DNA of 64,000 bases, from the NCBI GenBank assembly GCA_029936815.1, contig JAPYRX010000001.1, forward strand, positions 92,310 to 156,309, in the 5' to 3' direction. Each line of letters starts with the position of its first letter. The stretch's first letter is position 1. The translations under genes were made by a program, and so were the position numbers. Below the pieces are notes generated by a model that was not told the DNA's origin, ran no database searches, and saw only the letters and a list, made by a program, of their open reading frames with translations. The DNA comes from Dehalococcoidia bacterium (GTDB lineage Bacteria > Chloroflexota > Dehalococcoidia > Lucifugimonadales > GCA-002694895). This document shows positions 1-10,575 of this stretch, one piece after another.

Positions 1-1
1 A

Positions 2-1696
<1,695 letters not shown>

Positions 1697-1726
1697 TAAT
1701 CTAAAAAATCTAAACATCTATTTTAA

Positions 1727-1756
1727 TTGACCTTTAGTTTTTTTTTCCTTTATAAT
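1727..1756 (+). promoter_or_regulatory. Predicted sigma-70-type promoter for pheST-moeA
   Basis: A TTGACC box at 1727-1732 and a perfect TATAAT at 1751-1756 are separated by 18 bp in the 98-bp gap between gyrB and pheS. It would drive pheS, pheT, moeA and the two genes after it. The boxes are seen directly; promoter activity is inferred. No T-box or attenuator was seen in this short leader. Confidence 0.6.
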
Positions 1757-1794
1757 TCTAAGTCTATTAATATTTTTTAGGATCTGACTTAACT

Positions 1795-2799
1795 TTGAAT
1801 ACAAATAAAACGTACTTAGAGAAATTAAAACTTGAAGCTGCTAATACCATTGAAAATTTACTTTCTGCAGAAGATATAGAAACTTGGCGAATAAACTACC
1901 TTGGAAGAAAAGGGAAAATTTCAGAATTTTTCCAATCCTTCAAAGATATGAAATCTGAAGAAAGAAATGAACTTGGATCATTAGCTAATAATGTTAAAAA
2001 ATTTTTAGAAGAACTCTATGATAGTAAAACTAAATCACTAAATAAAAGCGACATACAAGAAAGTGATTTTTTTGATTACAGTTTACCTGGAACACCAAAT
2101 TCAGCAGGTAGCATACATCCTACAAATCAAATGATGCAAGAAATTTGTATCGCATTTAATAAACTTGGGTTCAATATTTATGAAGGTCCTGAAATTGAAT
2201 CAGAAAAATATGCCTTCGACAAACTAAATATACCAACAAATCACCCTGCTAGAGATATATGGGATACTATATGGGTAAAAGATGTAGGAGACATAAAATC
2301 GCTTGTTTTACGACCTCACACATCTCCAATGCAAATAAGAATAATGGAAAACAATGAACCTCCAATAAGAGTAGTTATTCCTGGTAAATGCTATCGATAT
2401 GAAGCTACGGATAACACCCATGAGTGGCATTTTCATCAAATAGAAGGATTAGTGATTGATAAAAACATTAATTTTTCTAATATGAAATCAACATTATTTG
2501 AATTTGCAAGGATAATATTTGGTGAAGAAACTAAAGCTAGATTCAGGTGTGATTTTTTTCCATTTGTTGAACCCGGTGCTGAAATGTCTATAAATTTCAA
2601 AGAAAATACTTGGCTAGAATTAATGGGCGCTGGAATGGTTCATCCAAAAGTACTTAACAATGTAGGGCTAGATCCAAATATATATTCTGGTTTTGCATTT
2701 GGATTAGGCATAGAAAGAGCTGCCATGATTAAGTATGGAATTAATAACATTAGAGATTTTTACGCAAACGATTATCAGTTTTTAAAACAATTCAAATAA
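1795..2799 (+). CDS. pheS: Phenylalanine--tRNA ligase alpha subunit
   Basis: This is the catalytic alpha subunit of the alpha2-beta2 phenylalanyl-tRNA synthetase, which charges tRNA-Phe in the cytoplasm. At 334 residues it has the usual length. An N-terminal coiled-coil region is followed by the class II core: GSIHPTNQM near residue 100, RPHTSPMQIR (motif 2 region), and GAGMVHPKVL and GLGIERAAM (motif 3) near the C-terminus. The start is TTG at 1795, preceded by AGGAT at 1779-1783; no ATG fits the homology. pheT starts 9 bp after the stop, so the two subunits are cotranscribed. Confidence 0.97.
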   Translation: MNTNKTYLEKLKLEAANTIENLLSAEDIETWRINYLGRKGKISEFFQSFKDMKSEERNELGSLANNVKKFLEELYDSKTKSLNKSDIQESDFFDYSLPGTPNSAGSIHPTNQMMQEICIAFNKLGFNIYEGPEIESEKYAFDKLNIPTNHPARDIWDTIWVKDVGDIKSLVLRPHTSPMQIRIMENNEPPIRVVIPGKCYRYEATDNTHEWHFHQIEGLVIDKNINFSNMKSTLFEFARIIFGEETKARFRCDFFPFVEPGAEMSINFKENTWLELMGAGMVHPKVLNNVGLDPNIYSGFAFGLGIERAAMIKYGINNIRDFYANDYQFLKQFK

Positions 2800-2808
2800 A
2801 AGGTAATT

Positions 2809-5262
2809 ATGAAAATTCCAATTTCTTGGATAAAAAACTATATCGATTTCAACATTAGCAATGAAGATGTCTCTGAGTTACTTACGATGTCAGGAACAGA
2901 AGTTTCTGACATAATTAAGATCGGTAATGATTGGGATTCTAATTTAATTGTAGGCGAAATAAAAAACATAAAAAAACATCCTAATGCAGACCGGTTATCT
3001 TTGGTTAGCATTGATACCGCAACTGATTTGATAGAAGTTGTTTGTGGTGCACCAAACATTACTTCTGGACAAAAAATAGCTTTTGCACGCCCCGGAGCAA
3101 ATATTTATAATCCACGTGATAAAAAAATGTCTATTCTTAAAAAAAGTTCAATCAGAGGCGTAGAATCAGAAGGCATGATTTGTTCACCTCTAGAATTAAA
3201 ATATTCAGAAGAACATGAGGGAATTTTAGTATTACCAAAAGAAGCAAAAAACGGACAACTATTAAATTCTTTACTTTCTGATGACATATTTGACTTAGAC
3301 ATAACTCCTAACAGAGCTGATTGTATGTCAGTGATGGGAATTGTCAGAGAACTTATAACAATATTTTCTGCACAAAAAATTGATCATCAAATTCTAAATC
3401 ACTTTGAGTTAGAAAAAGAAATAATAGATATTAAAAACCAAATTGAATTTAAAATTAGGATTAATAGCAGTGATTGCTACAGATATTCTGGGATTTCAAT
3501 AGATTCAATTAAAATAAATGACTCTCCTTTTTGGATAAAAGATAAGCTGATAAAATCAGGATTACGTCCTATAAATAACATAGTAGACATAACAAATTTT
3601 GTTATGCTCGAATATGGCCAACCATTACATGCATTCGATCTGTCAAAAATAAAAACCAAATTTATTGAGATCAAAAAAAATAATTTGGAAAAAGAATTCA
3701 TTGCATTAGACAATGTAAAAAGAGAATTAAATGAAAAAATGTTAAGAATTACTGATGGCAACAAAACAATAGCACTTGCTGGAGTAATAGGAGGAAACAA
3801 CTCAGAAATAGATACAACCACATCAAATATATTTTTAGAAGCAGCTTGTTTTGATATGTCTAATATAAGACAAACATCCAAAGTACTTAATTTATCAACT
3901 GATGCTTCGTACCGATTTGAAAGAGGTGTCCCTTACGATTTCACAATCCCTTCCTTATTAAGAGCAATAACATTAATTAAAGAAACTAATCAAACTCCTG
4001 TAGAAATAACAGGATTGTGGGACGAACAATCTAAAGTAGTAAATGAAACAAAAAAACCTGTTCAATTCACGAGTGAAAGATACAAAAAAATTATAGGTGA
4101 AAATATATCTCTTAAAAAAGCAAAAAACATATTGAAGAACCTTGGCTTAAAAAACTTACAAGAACAAAGTATCGATGATGAATTTTATTTAAAACTTAAT
4201 ATTCCTCCTTGGAGACAAGATCTCGATTTAGAAGATGACTTGATAGAAGAGATTGCAAGAATAATAGGATACGATAATCTTAGCTCCTCTCCTATGCAAT
4301 ACGCTGAAAAGAATATACCTGTAGAAAAGAATGTAGAATATAGAAATCAAACTCGTTTAGAAATGAAAGCTATGGGTTATATTGAAGTTATCAATTATCC
4401 TGTATTAAATGAATCACAATACATTAATACTAAAATTACAAATTCTTCACAAAATCCAATTGAATTAATAAATCCTATTAATCAAGATAATAAATTTATG
4501 CGATCTAATTTAAGATCTGGGTTAATAGATAACTTGTCAAAAAATTCAAAAAAGTATCCGGATATCGAATCGTGGAAATTTTACGAATTAGGAAAAACAT
4601 ACAACTCAATAATAAATCCTGATTTTAAACTTCCAACACAAAACTATACACTTGGGATGATAGCAAACGGCCTTATAAATAAACAAAATTGGGCTCACTA
4701 TCCAAACAAAGTTAATTTTTATACATTCAAGGGAGAAATCGAGAGATTATTAACAAATTTAAAAATCAATTATAATTTTATTAAAAATAATGATTCCAAA
4801 TATTACTCTAACGAGTCTGCTACAATAATATCCAATCAAACTACAGTTGGTTCTTTTGGTTTTATAAGACAAGAAACTTTGTTAAATTTAAATGCAAAAA
4901 TCAAAAATGTATTATATGCAGAATTTAATATAGAAAAATTATTTGAAAATATAACATCAACTAATAAATTTCAAAAAATAAGCCCATATCCTCAAGCAAC
5001 AAGAGATTTATCATTTGTCGTAGACAAAAATATAATAGCTGATGATATCATTAAAATAATAAATGAAAATCCTCTTATATCAGAATTAAATGTAATCGAT
5101 GTGTACGAAAATCTAGAAAATGATAAAAAAGCATTAACTTTTAGATTAAGTTATCAAAGTTTTAATAAAACTTTGAGTAACAAACAAATTGAAGAATCTC
5201 AAAATAAAACCCTTCTACTTCTTAAGAAAAATTTAAATATTGAACTGAGAAAACAAATATGA
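2809..5262 (+). CDS. pheT: Phenylalanine--tRNA ligase beta subunit
   Basis: This is the 817-residue beta subunit, which provides tRNA binding and editing in the PheRS heterotetramer. The EMAP/tRNA-binding domain is visible at about residues 39-150 (GEIKNIKKHPNADRLSL). The B3/B4 editing region, the B5 domain and a catalytically inactive synthetase-like core follow. The C-terminal FDX-ACB anticodon-binding domain begins at ISPYPQATRDLSF. The start is ATG with AAAGG upstream. Its last four bases overlap the moeA start (ATGA arrangement), indicating translational coupling. Confidence 0.97.
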   Translation: MKIPISWIKNYIDFNISNEDVSELLTMSGTEVSDIIKIGNDWDSNLIVGEIKNIKKHPNADRLSLVSIDTATDLIEVVCGAPNITSGQKIAFARPGANIYNPRDKKMSILKKSSIRGVESEGMICSPLELKYSEEHEGILVLPKEAKNGQLLNSLLSDDIFDLDITPNRADCMSVMGIVRELITIFSAQKIDHQILNHFELEKEIIDIKNQIEFKIRINSSDCYRYSGISIDSIKINDSPFWIKDKLIKSGLRPINNIVDITNFVMLEYGQPLHAFDLSKIKTKFIEIKKNNLEKEFIALDNVKRELNEKMLRITDGNKTIALAGVIGGNNSEIDTTTSNIFLEAACFDMSNIRQTSKVLNLSTDASYRFERGVPYDFTIPSLLRAITLIKETNQTPVEITGLWDEQSKVVNETKKPVQFTSERYKKIIGENISLKKAKNILKNLGLKNLQEQSIDDEFYLKLNIPPWRQDLDLEDDLIEEIARIIGYDNLSSSPMQYAEKNIPVEKNVEYRNQTRLEMKAMGYIEVINYPVLNESQYINTKITNSSQNPIELINPINQDNKFMRSNLRSGLIDNLSKNSKKYPDIESWKFYELGKTYNSIINPDFKLPTQNYTLGMIANGLINKQNWAHYPNKVNFYTFKGEIERLLTNLKINYNFIKNNDSKYYSNESATIISNQTTVGSFGFIRQETLLNLNAKIKNVLYAEFNIEKLFENITSTNKFQKISPYPQATRDLSFVVDKNIIADDIIKIINENPLISELNVIDVYENLENDKKALTFRLSYQSFNKTLSNKQIEESQNKTLLLLKKNLNIELRKQI

Positions 5263-6500
5263 TTTCAGCAAACGAAGCAAAAAATATAATAATAGACTCA
5301 ACAATTCTTTTAGATCCTGAAAAAGTGAGCTTAGTTGATTCTACAAATAGATTTTCTAGCGAAGATATTAAAACTAAAATAAATTTACCTCTATGGGATA
5401 ATTCTTCAATGGATGGTTTTGCATTTAAGTTGAAAGAGAACTTCGAACTAAAGAACGAATCCGTTAATCAATTTAAAATTATCGGATCATTATTCCCAGG
5501 CGACCCTTACTTGCCTAAAATTAAAGATGGAGAGGCTATGAAAATCATGACTGGCGCTCCAGTTCCACATGGAGCAAATTGTGTTATCCCTATAGAAAAT
5601 GCCAAAACATTTGAAATAGAAGATTCTTCTTACGTGATTTTTACAACGGAACCAAAACTTGGAAATAATATAAGAAGAAAAGGGAGTGATTTTATAATTG
5701 GAGAAAATATTATATCTGTTGGGCAAAAAATCCGTCCATATGATATAGCTAAAATTGCAGCAAATGGAATAGATGTCATTAAAGTTTACTCTAGGCCAAA
5801 AATTAGTATTTTAGCTACAGGAAATGAATTAGTAAAACCTGGAGTGAAATTAAACAAACATACAATTTATGATTCGAATTCTCTTTCTATAGCTTCAATG
5901 GTAAGGGAAGCAGGAGGAATTCCTAACATTGTTGGAATAGCAAAAGATGAAATATCATCCATTGAATCTAATTTAAGAAATGCTTTAGATAGTGACGCAA
6001 TTATATGTTCTGCAGGAGTTTCTGTAGGAGACAAAGATTACATAAAAGATGTTGTTAAAAATCAAGGCAAAATAAATTTTTGGTCTGTTAATATCCAGCC
6101 AGGGAAACCTTTTTTATATTCCCATATACAAGGACGAGGAAAAAGTATTCCTTTTTTTGGACTGCCTGGTAATCCAGTAAGTGTAATGGTATTAATGATA
6201 AAATACGTAATTCCATCAATTAAAAAAATGCAGGGAGATAATAATATAAATCCAAAAACTATAATTGCAAAACTTGATGAACAAATTGTAAACAACTCAA
6301 AAAGAAACATGTTTGCAAGAGTAAAAGTGAAAAATATTGATGGCAAACTTATTGCCTCTCCATACCAAAATCACAGTTCGCATATAATTTCCTCTTTTAG
6401 CGAATCGAATGGATTGGCTAATGTGCCAGAAAATTGTAAAATCCTTAAAGCAGGTGCGGAAGTAGAAGTAGAAGTATTTGATAATTCAAATATATTATAA
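5259..6500 (+). CDS. moeA: Molybdopterin molybdenumtransferase
   Basis: MoeA inserts molybdate into adenylylated molybdopterin in molybdenum cofactor synthesis. At 413 residues it has normal family length. The signature PLWDNSSMDGFAF lies at residues 44-56, followed by the MoaB/MogA-like fold with ATGNELV, SVGDKDY and GLPGNPVSV. The gene overlaps pheT by 4 bp, an unusual partner. No other moa/moe genes lie in the window, so the rest of the pathway and the client enzymes must be elsewhere. Confidence 0.94.
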   Translation: MISANEAKNIIIDSTILLDPEKVSLVDSTNRFSSEDIKTKINLPLWDNSSMDGFAFKLKENFELKNESVNQFKIIGSLFPGDPYLPKIKDGEAMKIMTGAPVPHGANCVIPIENAKTFEIEDSSYVIFTTEPKLGNNIRRKGSDFIIGENIISVGQKIRPYDIAKIAANGIDVIKVYSRPKISILATGNELVKPGVKLNKHTIYDSNSLSIASMVREAGGIPNIVGIAKDEISSIESNLRNALDSDAIICSAGVSVGDKDYIKDVVKNQGKINFWSVNIQPGKPFLYSHIQGRGKSIPFFGLPGNPVSVMVLMIKYVIPSIKKMQGDNNINPKTIIAKLDEQIVNNSKRNMFARVKVKNIDGKLIASPYQNHSSHIISSFSESNGLANVPENCKILKAGAEVEVEVFDNSNIL

Positions 6501-6524
6501 ATCAAACTAAATATTGGAATTAAA

Positions 6525-6956
6525 ATGACTACACAAGGTAAAATAAAATATTCAATCAAATTAAACAATCTTAATGATAATGAGAAAAAATCATTAGCAT
6601 TGATTTTACATACACGAATCCAAGAAATGAAAAAGGGGGAAATTGATTTTAACATCAATAAAATTGAAGACCCTCAAAAATATTTAGAAGTTCTAGGGAG
6701 TTTGTACAAAGAATCCTCTTCATTCTTAGCACCTAAAACTCCTGTTAAAGAAGCTTTATTTAGATTGTTTGTTTTTAATGGCAATAAACCCCTAACTATA
6801 AAACAAATAAACAAACACTTGTCAGAATTGTGGGAGATGTCACAATTTCCTAGAGATATAAGTATTGAAAAACTTACTTCCTTAATTAGTAATACTTCTG
6901 ATTACTACATCCATCCCTATGGTAGAAAATTTAATAAAAGTTCTTTACCATTCTAA
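6525..6956 (+). CDS. Conserved-looking hypothetical protein, possible winged helix
   Basis: I do not recognise this 143-residue protein. It is soluble and charged, with no signal peptide or membrane segment. Residues from about 82 to 137 (EALFRLFVFNGNKPLTIKQI onward) could fold as a helix-turn-helix or winged helix, but that is pattern reading only. It starts with ATG 24 bp after moeA and ends 6 bp before the PAC2 gene. The tight spacing suggests a functional link with the PAC2 protein rather than with molybdenum cofactor synthesis. Confidence 0.7.
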   Translation: MTTQGKIKYSIKLNNLNDNEKKSLALILHTRIQEMKKGEIDFNINKIEDPQKYLEVLGSLYKESSSFLAPKTPVKEALFRLFVFNGNKPLTIKQINKHLSELWEMSQFPRDISIEKLTSLISNTSDYYIHPYGRKFNKSSLPF

Positions 6957-6962
6957 TTAATT

Positions 6963-7844
6963 ATGAAAAATATATTTAATATATCTGAAAAACTAAAATT
7001 ACCTGACAATGAAATCGTTGCCATTTCTAACCTTAGACCGTGGATAAATGCTGGCAGAGTCGGTACTATATCTTTGAACAAATTAAAGAACTTAACAAAC
7101 GCAAAAGAAATAGGATCGCTTGATGATCCGGGAACTTTTTTTGATTTCACTAGGTATAGACCTAGATTCAAATATGAAAATGAAACAAGAAAATTAATTA
7201 TTCCCAACATAAAAATTCACTTAGGACATCATAAAAATAAAAATATTTCCTTTTTATTTATTGATTTAAGAGAACCTCACTATAATTCACAGCTTCTGAT
7301 TGATTCGATATATCAATTTTTATCACAAAGTAAGATTCAAGAATATTGCAGAATAGGCAGCATGTATGATTCTGTGCCGCATACAAGACCAATGATTGTA
7401 AGTGGGGCAAACACAAGTAATACCAAATTAATTAACACATCAAATAACAAGTACCAAGGACCTACAAGTATTTTAAATCTTTTATCTGAAAAACTAACTG
7501 CAAATGGCGTTAAATCATCCACTCTAATGGCTCATATTCCGCAATATATACAATTAGATAACGATTATTTCGCATCTGCAAAAGTACTAGAATGTTTGGC
7601 TGAAATGTATGACTTAGACAAATCAATTGCAGATAAATCGTTTGGAGAAACACAATATAACGATTTTACAGAATCTCTAAAATTTAATAGCGAATTAAAC
7701 AAACTAGTAAGTGCTTTAGAAAAATACTATGATTCAAATTATTCTGAAAAGAAATCTGATGTGAGCAATGCAGACACGCCGATGTCAAACGAATTAGAAA
7801 ATTTCCTGGATAATATATCATCAAAATTTGAAGATAATAACTAA
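6963..7844 (+). CDS. PAC2 family protein
   Basis: This 293-residue protein belongs to the PAC2 family, named after a eukaryotic proteasome assembly chaperone and present in archaea, actinobacteria and some Chloroflexota, where its role is unclear. Recognised features are the beta-rich N-terminal segment, PMIVSGANTS in the middle, and the family-typical region YQGPTSILNLLSEK followed by STLMAHIPQYI near residues 166-198. The C-terminal 40 residues are polar and probably disordered. It follows the hypothetical gene at 6525 by 6 bp and is followed directly by tRNA-Pro. No proteasome genes are in the window. Confidence 0.8.
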   Translation: MKNIFNISEKLKLPDNEIVAISNLRPWINAGRVGTISLNKLKNLTNAKEIGSLDDPGTFFDFTRYRPRFKYENETRKLIIPNIKIHLGHHKNKNISFLFIDLREPHYNSQLLIDSIYQFLSQSKIQEYCRIGSMYDSVPHTRPMIVSGANTSNTKLINTSNNKYQGPTSILNLLSEKLTANGVKSSTLMAHIPQYIQLDNDYFASAKVLECLAEMYDLDKSIADKSFGETQYNDFTESLKFNSELNKLVSALEKYYDSNYSEKKSDVSNADTPMSNELENFLDNISSKFEDNN

Positions 7845-7848
7845 ATTA

Positions 7849-7920
7849 CGGGGTGTGGCGCAGTGGTAGCGCGCCTGTTTTGGGAACAGGAGGTCGTCGG
7901 TTCGACCCCGACCACCCCGA
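7849..7920 (+). tRNA. tRNA-Pro (TGG)
   Basis: The cloverleaf can be folded by eye. Acceptor strand CGGGGTG (7849-7855) pairs with CACCCCG (7913-7919), with discriminator A at 7920. The D arm uses GCGC/GCGC. The anticodon stem CCTGT/ACAGG encloses TTTGGGA, giving anticodon TGG. The T arm GTCGG/CCGAC encloses TTCGACC. CCA is not encoded. The gene starts 5 bp after the PAC2 stop codon. A partial, degenerate copy of its 3' half appears at 9661-9696. Confidence 0.95.
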
Positions 7921-7946
7921 TAAGCAATAATTTAAGGGATAAAATT

Positions 7947-8531
7947 TCAACTTATATTTAATGTTCTCCTTAAATCATTAATAGTTTCCAATCTTGTGCG
8001 TGCTTTACGCTTTTCTCTTAAGCCCATAGGTAAGTTTTCGATCTCTGGCTTCGTTTTTACAGCAACAAAAACAGGGCCTTCTGAATCCATAATCTCTTCT
8101 AAATGAATTGATAATTCTTCTAAATCTGTAAAATTATATGTAGTCGGATATCCTGCTCCTTTTGCCATCATAGCATAATCAATCTCTTCATGATTTGGAA
8201 CTGGTTGTCCTCCAGTTGTAGCATAACATTCATTATCAAGTAAAAAATGAATAAAATTCTTTGGTTTCTTATTTGCTATAGAAGCTAAAACGCCTAAATT
8301 CATTAGCAATGCTCCTTCAGTATCAAAATGAACAACTTTTTCGTTTTCTAAGCCTAAAGCCAATCCAAAAACGGCAGATGTACTTTGACCCATCGCACTA
8401 CCAAGAGTAATATCTTTATTAGGGTTTGTGCTAATTTCCTTCCAATGATGTCCAGATGTGCCCTGAACATGCACTATAGAATCTCCACGATGCTTTTGAA
8501 ATTCTTCAAATACTTTCTTTGCTTCTATCAT
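7947..8531 (-). CDS. Sulfopyruvate decarboxylase beta-like, TPP-binding subunit
   Basis: This 194-residue protein is the C-terminal TPP-binding half of a two-subunit 2-oxoacid decarboxylase of the ComE/phosphonopyruvate decarboxylase type. The region HFDTEGALLMNLG (residues 68-80) followed by DNECYATTGGQ corresponds to the diphosphate/Mg2+ loop. The canonical GDG is TEG here (T71, E72), a conservative change that may still bind metal. The partner PYR subunit lies just upstream on the same strand. The substrate cannot be read from sequence; sulfopyruvate, phosphonopyruvate or another 3-substituted pyruvate are all possible. Confidence 0.82.
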   Translation of the reverse strand: MIEAKKVFEEFQKHRGDSIVHVQGTSGHHWKEISTNPNKDITLGSAMGQSTSAVFGLALGLENEKVVHFDTEGALLMNLGVLASIANKKPKNFIHFLLDNECYATTGGQPVPNHEEIDYAMMAKGAGYPTTYNFTDLEELSIHLEEIMDSEGPVFVAVKTKPEIENLPMGLREKRKARTRLETINDLRRTLNIS

Positions 8532-8555
8532 TTAATCATCCTCTTTTTTATAAAT

Positions 8556-9071
8556 TTATCTATTGAAGCCATGGTATTCATCACCTATCAAAACTACTAC
8601 AGGCTGTTTTGTAGCAACAGATTCTTCATATGCTTCTGAAATTCTTGCCCCATCTTCATTTTGTTCAACCAAATAATAATTTATTCTAAATGCATTCAAA
8701 AATGGCTCAGTATATATTGCAGCTGAATCAGGTGTTTTTCCTTTTCTTGTCCATCCTCTATATCCAACAATCATAAGCAAGGGAAATCCAATGTCTAAAG
8801 CCATCCCTCTGATGGAATCTCCAGATTCTAACATCCCAGTATTTTGAATTAAAACTACAGGTGTTTTGCCTGCTACATTTAAACCTAAAGCAGTAGCCAT
8901 GGATTCTCCTTCTCTTGAAACTGGAATAACATCAAGCCAGTCTTGTTGTTCCATGAGTTCATAAAGATAGTTAGTTTCACTATCAGGAATAGTTATTATG
9001 TGAGTTACTCCAATTTTTTTAAATTCATCTAATAGTGTTTCTGGTCTCAAAATTGCTGATTGATCACTCAT
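8556..9071 (-). CDS. Sulfopyruvate decarboxylase alpha-like, PYR subunit
   Basis: This 171-residue protein is the N-terminal (PYR) half of a split TPP-dependent decarboxylase. It resembles ComD and the N-terminal half of phosphonopyruvate decarboxylase. The catalytic glutamate region is SREGESMATALGL (residues 52-64), followed by the LIQNTGMLESGDSI segment typical of this subfamily. It is cotranscribed with the TPP subunit 24 bp downstream. In marine bacteria such pairs may serve sulfonate or phosphonate catabolism, but no isomerase or transporter is adjacent, so the pathway is unassigned. Confidence 0.82.
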   Translation of the reverse strand: MSDQSAILRPETLLDEFKKIGVTHIITIPDSETNYLYELMEQQDWLDVIPVSREGESMATALGLNVAGKTPVVLIQNTGMLESGDSIRGMALDIGFPLLMIVGYRGWTRKGKTPDSAAIYTEPFLNAFRINYYLVEQNEDGARISEAYEESVATKQPVVVLIGDEYHGFNR

Positions 9072-9152
9072 TACGCCACCATAATTAATATCTAAAAACT
9101 ATAATAATATAATTTAGTATAACTAATTTATATTATTAAACAAATAATAATC

Positions 9153-9413
9153 TCAATTTTTCTGATCCATGGAATGCTTTAGCTTTGGATCAAGAAAATC
9201 TCTTAATGTATCTCCTAAAATATTAAATGCTATAACTACGACAAATATTGCAAAGGGGAAATATAGGAATCCACCAAGCGGCCTGACATATTGTCTTCCA
9301 GTTACTACCAAAGCTCCCCATTCAGGCACTGGAGATTGTGCCCCAGCTCCCATAAAGCTTAATCCTGAAGCAAATTTCATGGTGAGTTTTGGAAAGCTTC
9401 TAAATATTGGCAT
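9153..9413 (-). pseudogene. Remnant: C-terminal end of a DppC-type peptide ABC permease
   Basis: The 86-residue open frame matches only the last quarter of an oligopeptide/dipeptide transporter permease: SGLSFMGAGAQSPVPEWGAL, a final membrane segment (FAIFVVVIAFNILGDTLRDF) and the closing DPKLKH. About 200 N-terminal residues and the conserved EAA loop are missing, and no Dpp partner genes are nearby. The homology stops at the junction with an oppositely oriented DapA-type fragment at about 9414. It is most likely a dead end fragment left by a deletion or rearrangement. Confidence 0.78.
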
Positions 9414-9536
9414 AACGGTGCGATTGTAAAAGCATCTTTTGAATATGTAGGACTTTATGGTGGCCCTGTAATACCTCCTTTCAGAGAATTAAACAAAAGT
9501 GAAAAAATGAATTGTTTGCTATCATGGATAATATGA
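9414..9536 (+). pseudogene. Remnant: C-terminal end of a dihydrodipicolinate synthase-family gene
   Basis: In the plus frame the bases encode about 40 residues containing AIVKASFEYVGLYGGPVIPP and ending at TGA (9534-9536). This matches the C-terminal helix and tail of DapA/NanA-family aldolases (pattern VKAALE.MGL.GGPVRPP). No start codon or catalytic core precedes it, because the frame runs straight into the DppC tail on the opposite strand. It is seen only as a fragment; the parental function (DapA or a related aldolase) cannot be told. Confidence 0.7.
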
Positions 9537-9660
9537 ATGTTAAAAAACAATAATTCATATCAACTGATTTATTACTAAAATAAAAAATTTTGATGTTAGT
9601 TAAGGATCTGAAATTAGAAGAAGAGGATATGCAAGTATATTAGAAATCTTACTTCACATT

Positions 9661-9696
9661 ATTTGAGAACAAGAGGGCGACGGGTCGACCTTGATA
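9661..9696 (+). other. tRNA-Pro-like degenerate segment
   Basis: These 36 bases align without gaps to 7878-7913, the anticodon-loop to T-arm part of tRNA-Pro, with 26 identical positions. The acceptor stem and D arm are absent and the T stem no longer pairs. It could be a relic of a tRNA duplication or an old attachment site. Coincidence is possible, since a short reading frame with a helix-turn-helix-like look also runs through here. Confidence 0.35.
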
Positions 9697-10575
9697 CTAG
9701 TTCGATAAAAAATCTTCTAAGATTTTAAAATAACTTTTAGGTTCTTCATAAAAAGGCATATGCGAGCTATTTTGAAATATCTTTAATTTAGCATTAGGCA
9801 AGGAATTATTCATTCTCATCGCACAGGATGGAGTCAATTCGTCATGCATTCCTACAGTAATTAAAGATGGAACATTAATATCTTTCATTTCTTCAATTCT
9901 ATTCCAATTTTTTAAATTACCTGTATACAAAAATTCGTTTGGCCCTTGCATTGTTCCATAAACATTCATATTCCAATCATCTAACGAATCATAAATTGAT
10001 TTAGGCCAAATATTTAATCTACAAAGATGACGATAATTTAAAATAGTAATTGCAGCTTGATATTCTTCATGATCTAAAGTGCCTTCAGCTTCATGTTTCA
10101 TCATCATCTTAACAGTTTCACTTCCCAGGCCATTACGCAATCTGTTAAGCTCGTCTATAAGATGCGGCATATCTCCACAAGTATTTTCTAATATTAATTT
10201 TTTGATATTATTTTGGTATTTAATAGCATATTCTATCCCAAGCCATCCTCCCCATGAATGACCTAATAAAATAATCTCTCCCAAATCTAATTTATTTCTT
10301 ACATACTCAACTTCTTCAACGTATCTTTGTATATTCCACAATGATTTATCTTTTGGTTTACTAGATTTTCCGCACCCTAACTGATCATAAGTAACGACTC
10401 TATATCCTTTATTTACTAATTGCAAATGAGGATCTCTCAAATAATTACATGGAAGTCCAGGGCCTCCATTTAATAAAAATATTGTTTCAACATTTTTACT
10501 TTGCCCTGTATCATAGCAAACAAGATCAAATTCATTATACTTTAAGTATATTTCTTTATATTTATAATCGCTCAA
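9697..10575 (-). CDS. Proline iminopeptidase-like alpha/beta hydrolase
   Basis: This 292-residue cytoplasmic hydrolase resembles prolyl aminopeptidases of peptidase family S33. The oxyanion motif reads NGGPG (residues 36-40, usually HGGPG), followed by [10 protein letters not shown]. The nucleophile elbow is GHSWGG with Ser107. The other triad members are Asp in GMHDELTP (about 246) and His in [11 protein letters not shown] (about 271). A cap domain lies between. It overlaps the 3' end of gyrA's strand-mate by 4 bp and is probably translated from the same message. Its specificity for N-terminal proline is inferred from family resemblance. Confidence 0.85.
   Translation of the reverse strand: MSDYKYKEIYLKYNEFDLVCYDTGQSKNVETIFLLNGGPGLPCNYLRDPHLQLVNKGYRVVTYDQLGCGKSSKPKDKSLWNIQRYVEEVEYVRNKLDLGEIILLGHSWGGWLGIEYAIKYQNNIKKLILENTCGDMPHLIDELNRLRNGLGSETVKMMMKHEAEGTLDHEEYQAAITILNYRHLCRLNIWPKSIYDSLDDWNMNVYGTMQGPNEFLYTGNLKNWNRIEEMKDINVPSLITVGMHDELTPSCAMRMNNSLPNAKLKIFQNSSHMPFYEEPKSYFKILEDFLSN

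Noticed and set aside
3477..3881. 134-residue minus-strand open frame within pheT
   Set aside because: It is fully antisense to a conserved gene and shows no family resemblance; such shadows recur throughout the window.
9601..9660. Reading frame with RRGYASILEILLHII, resembling a winged-helix regulator start
   Set aside because: It ends at a stop after a few codons and has no start codon or continuing homology that I could follow; too short to call, though it weakens the tRNA-relic reading next to it.
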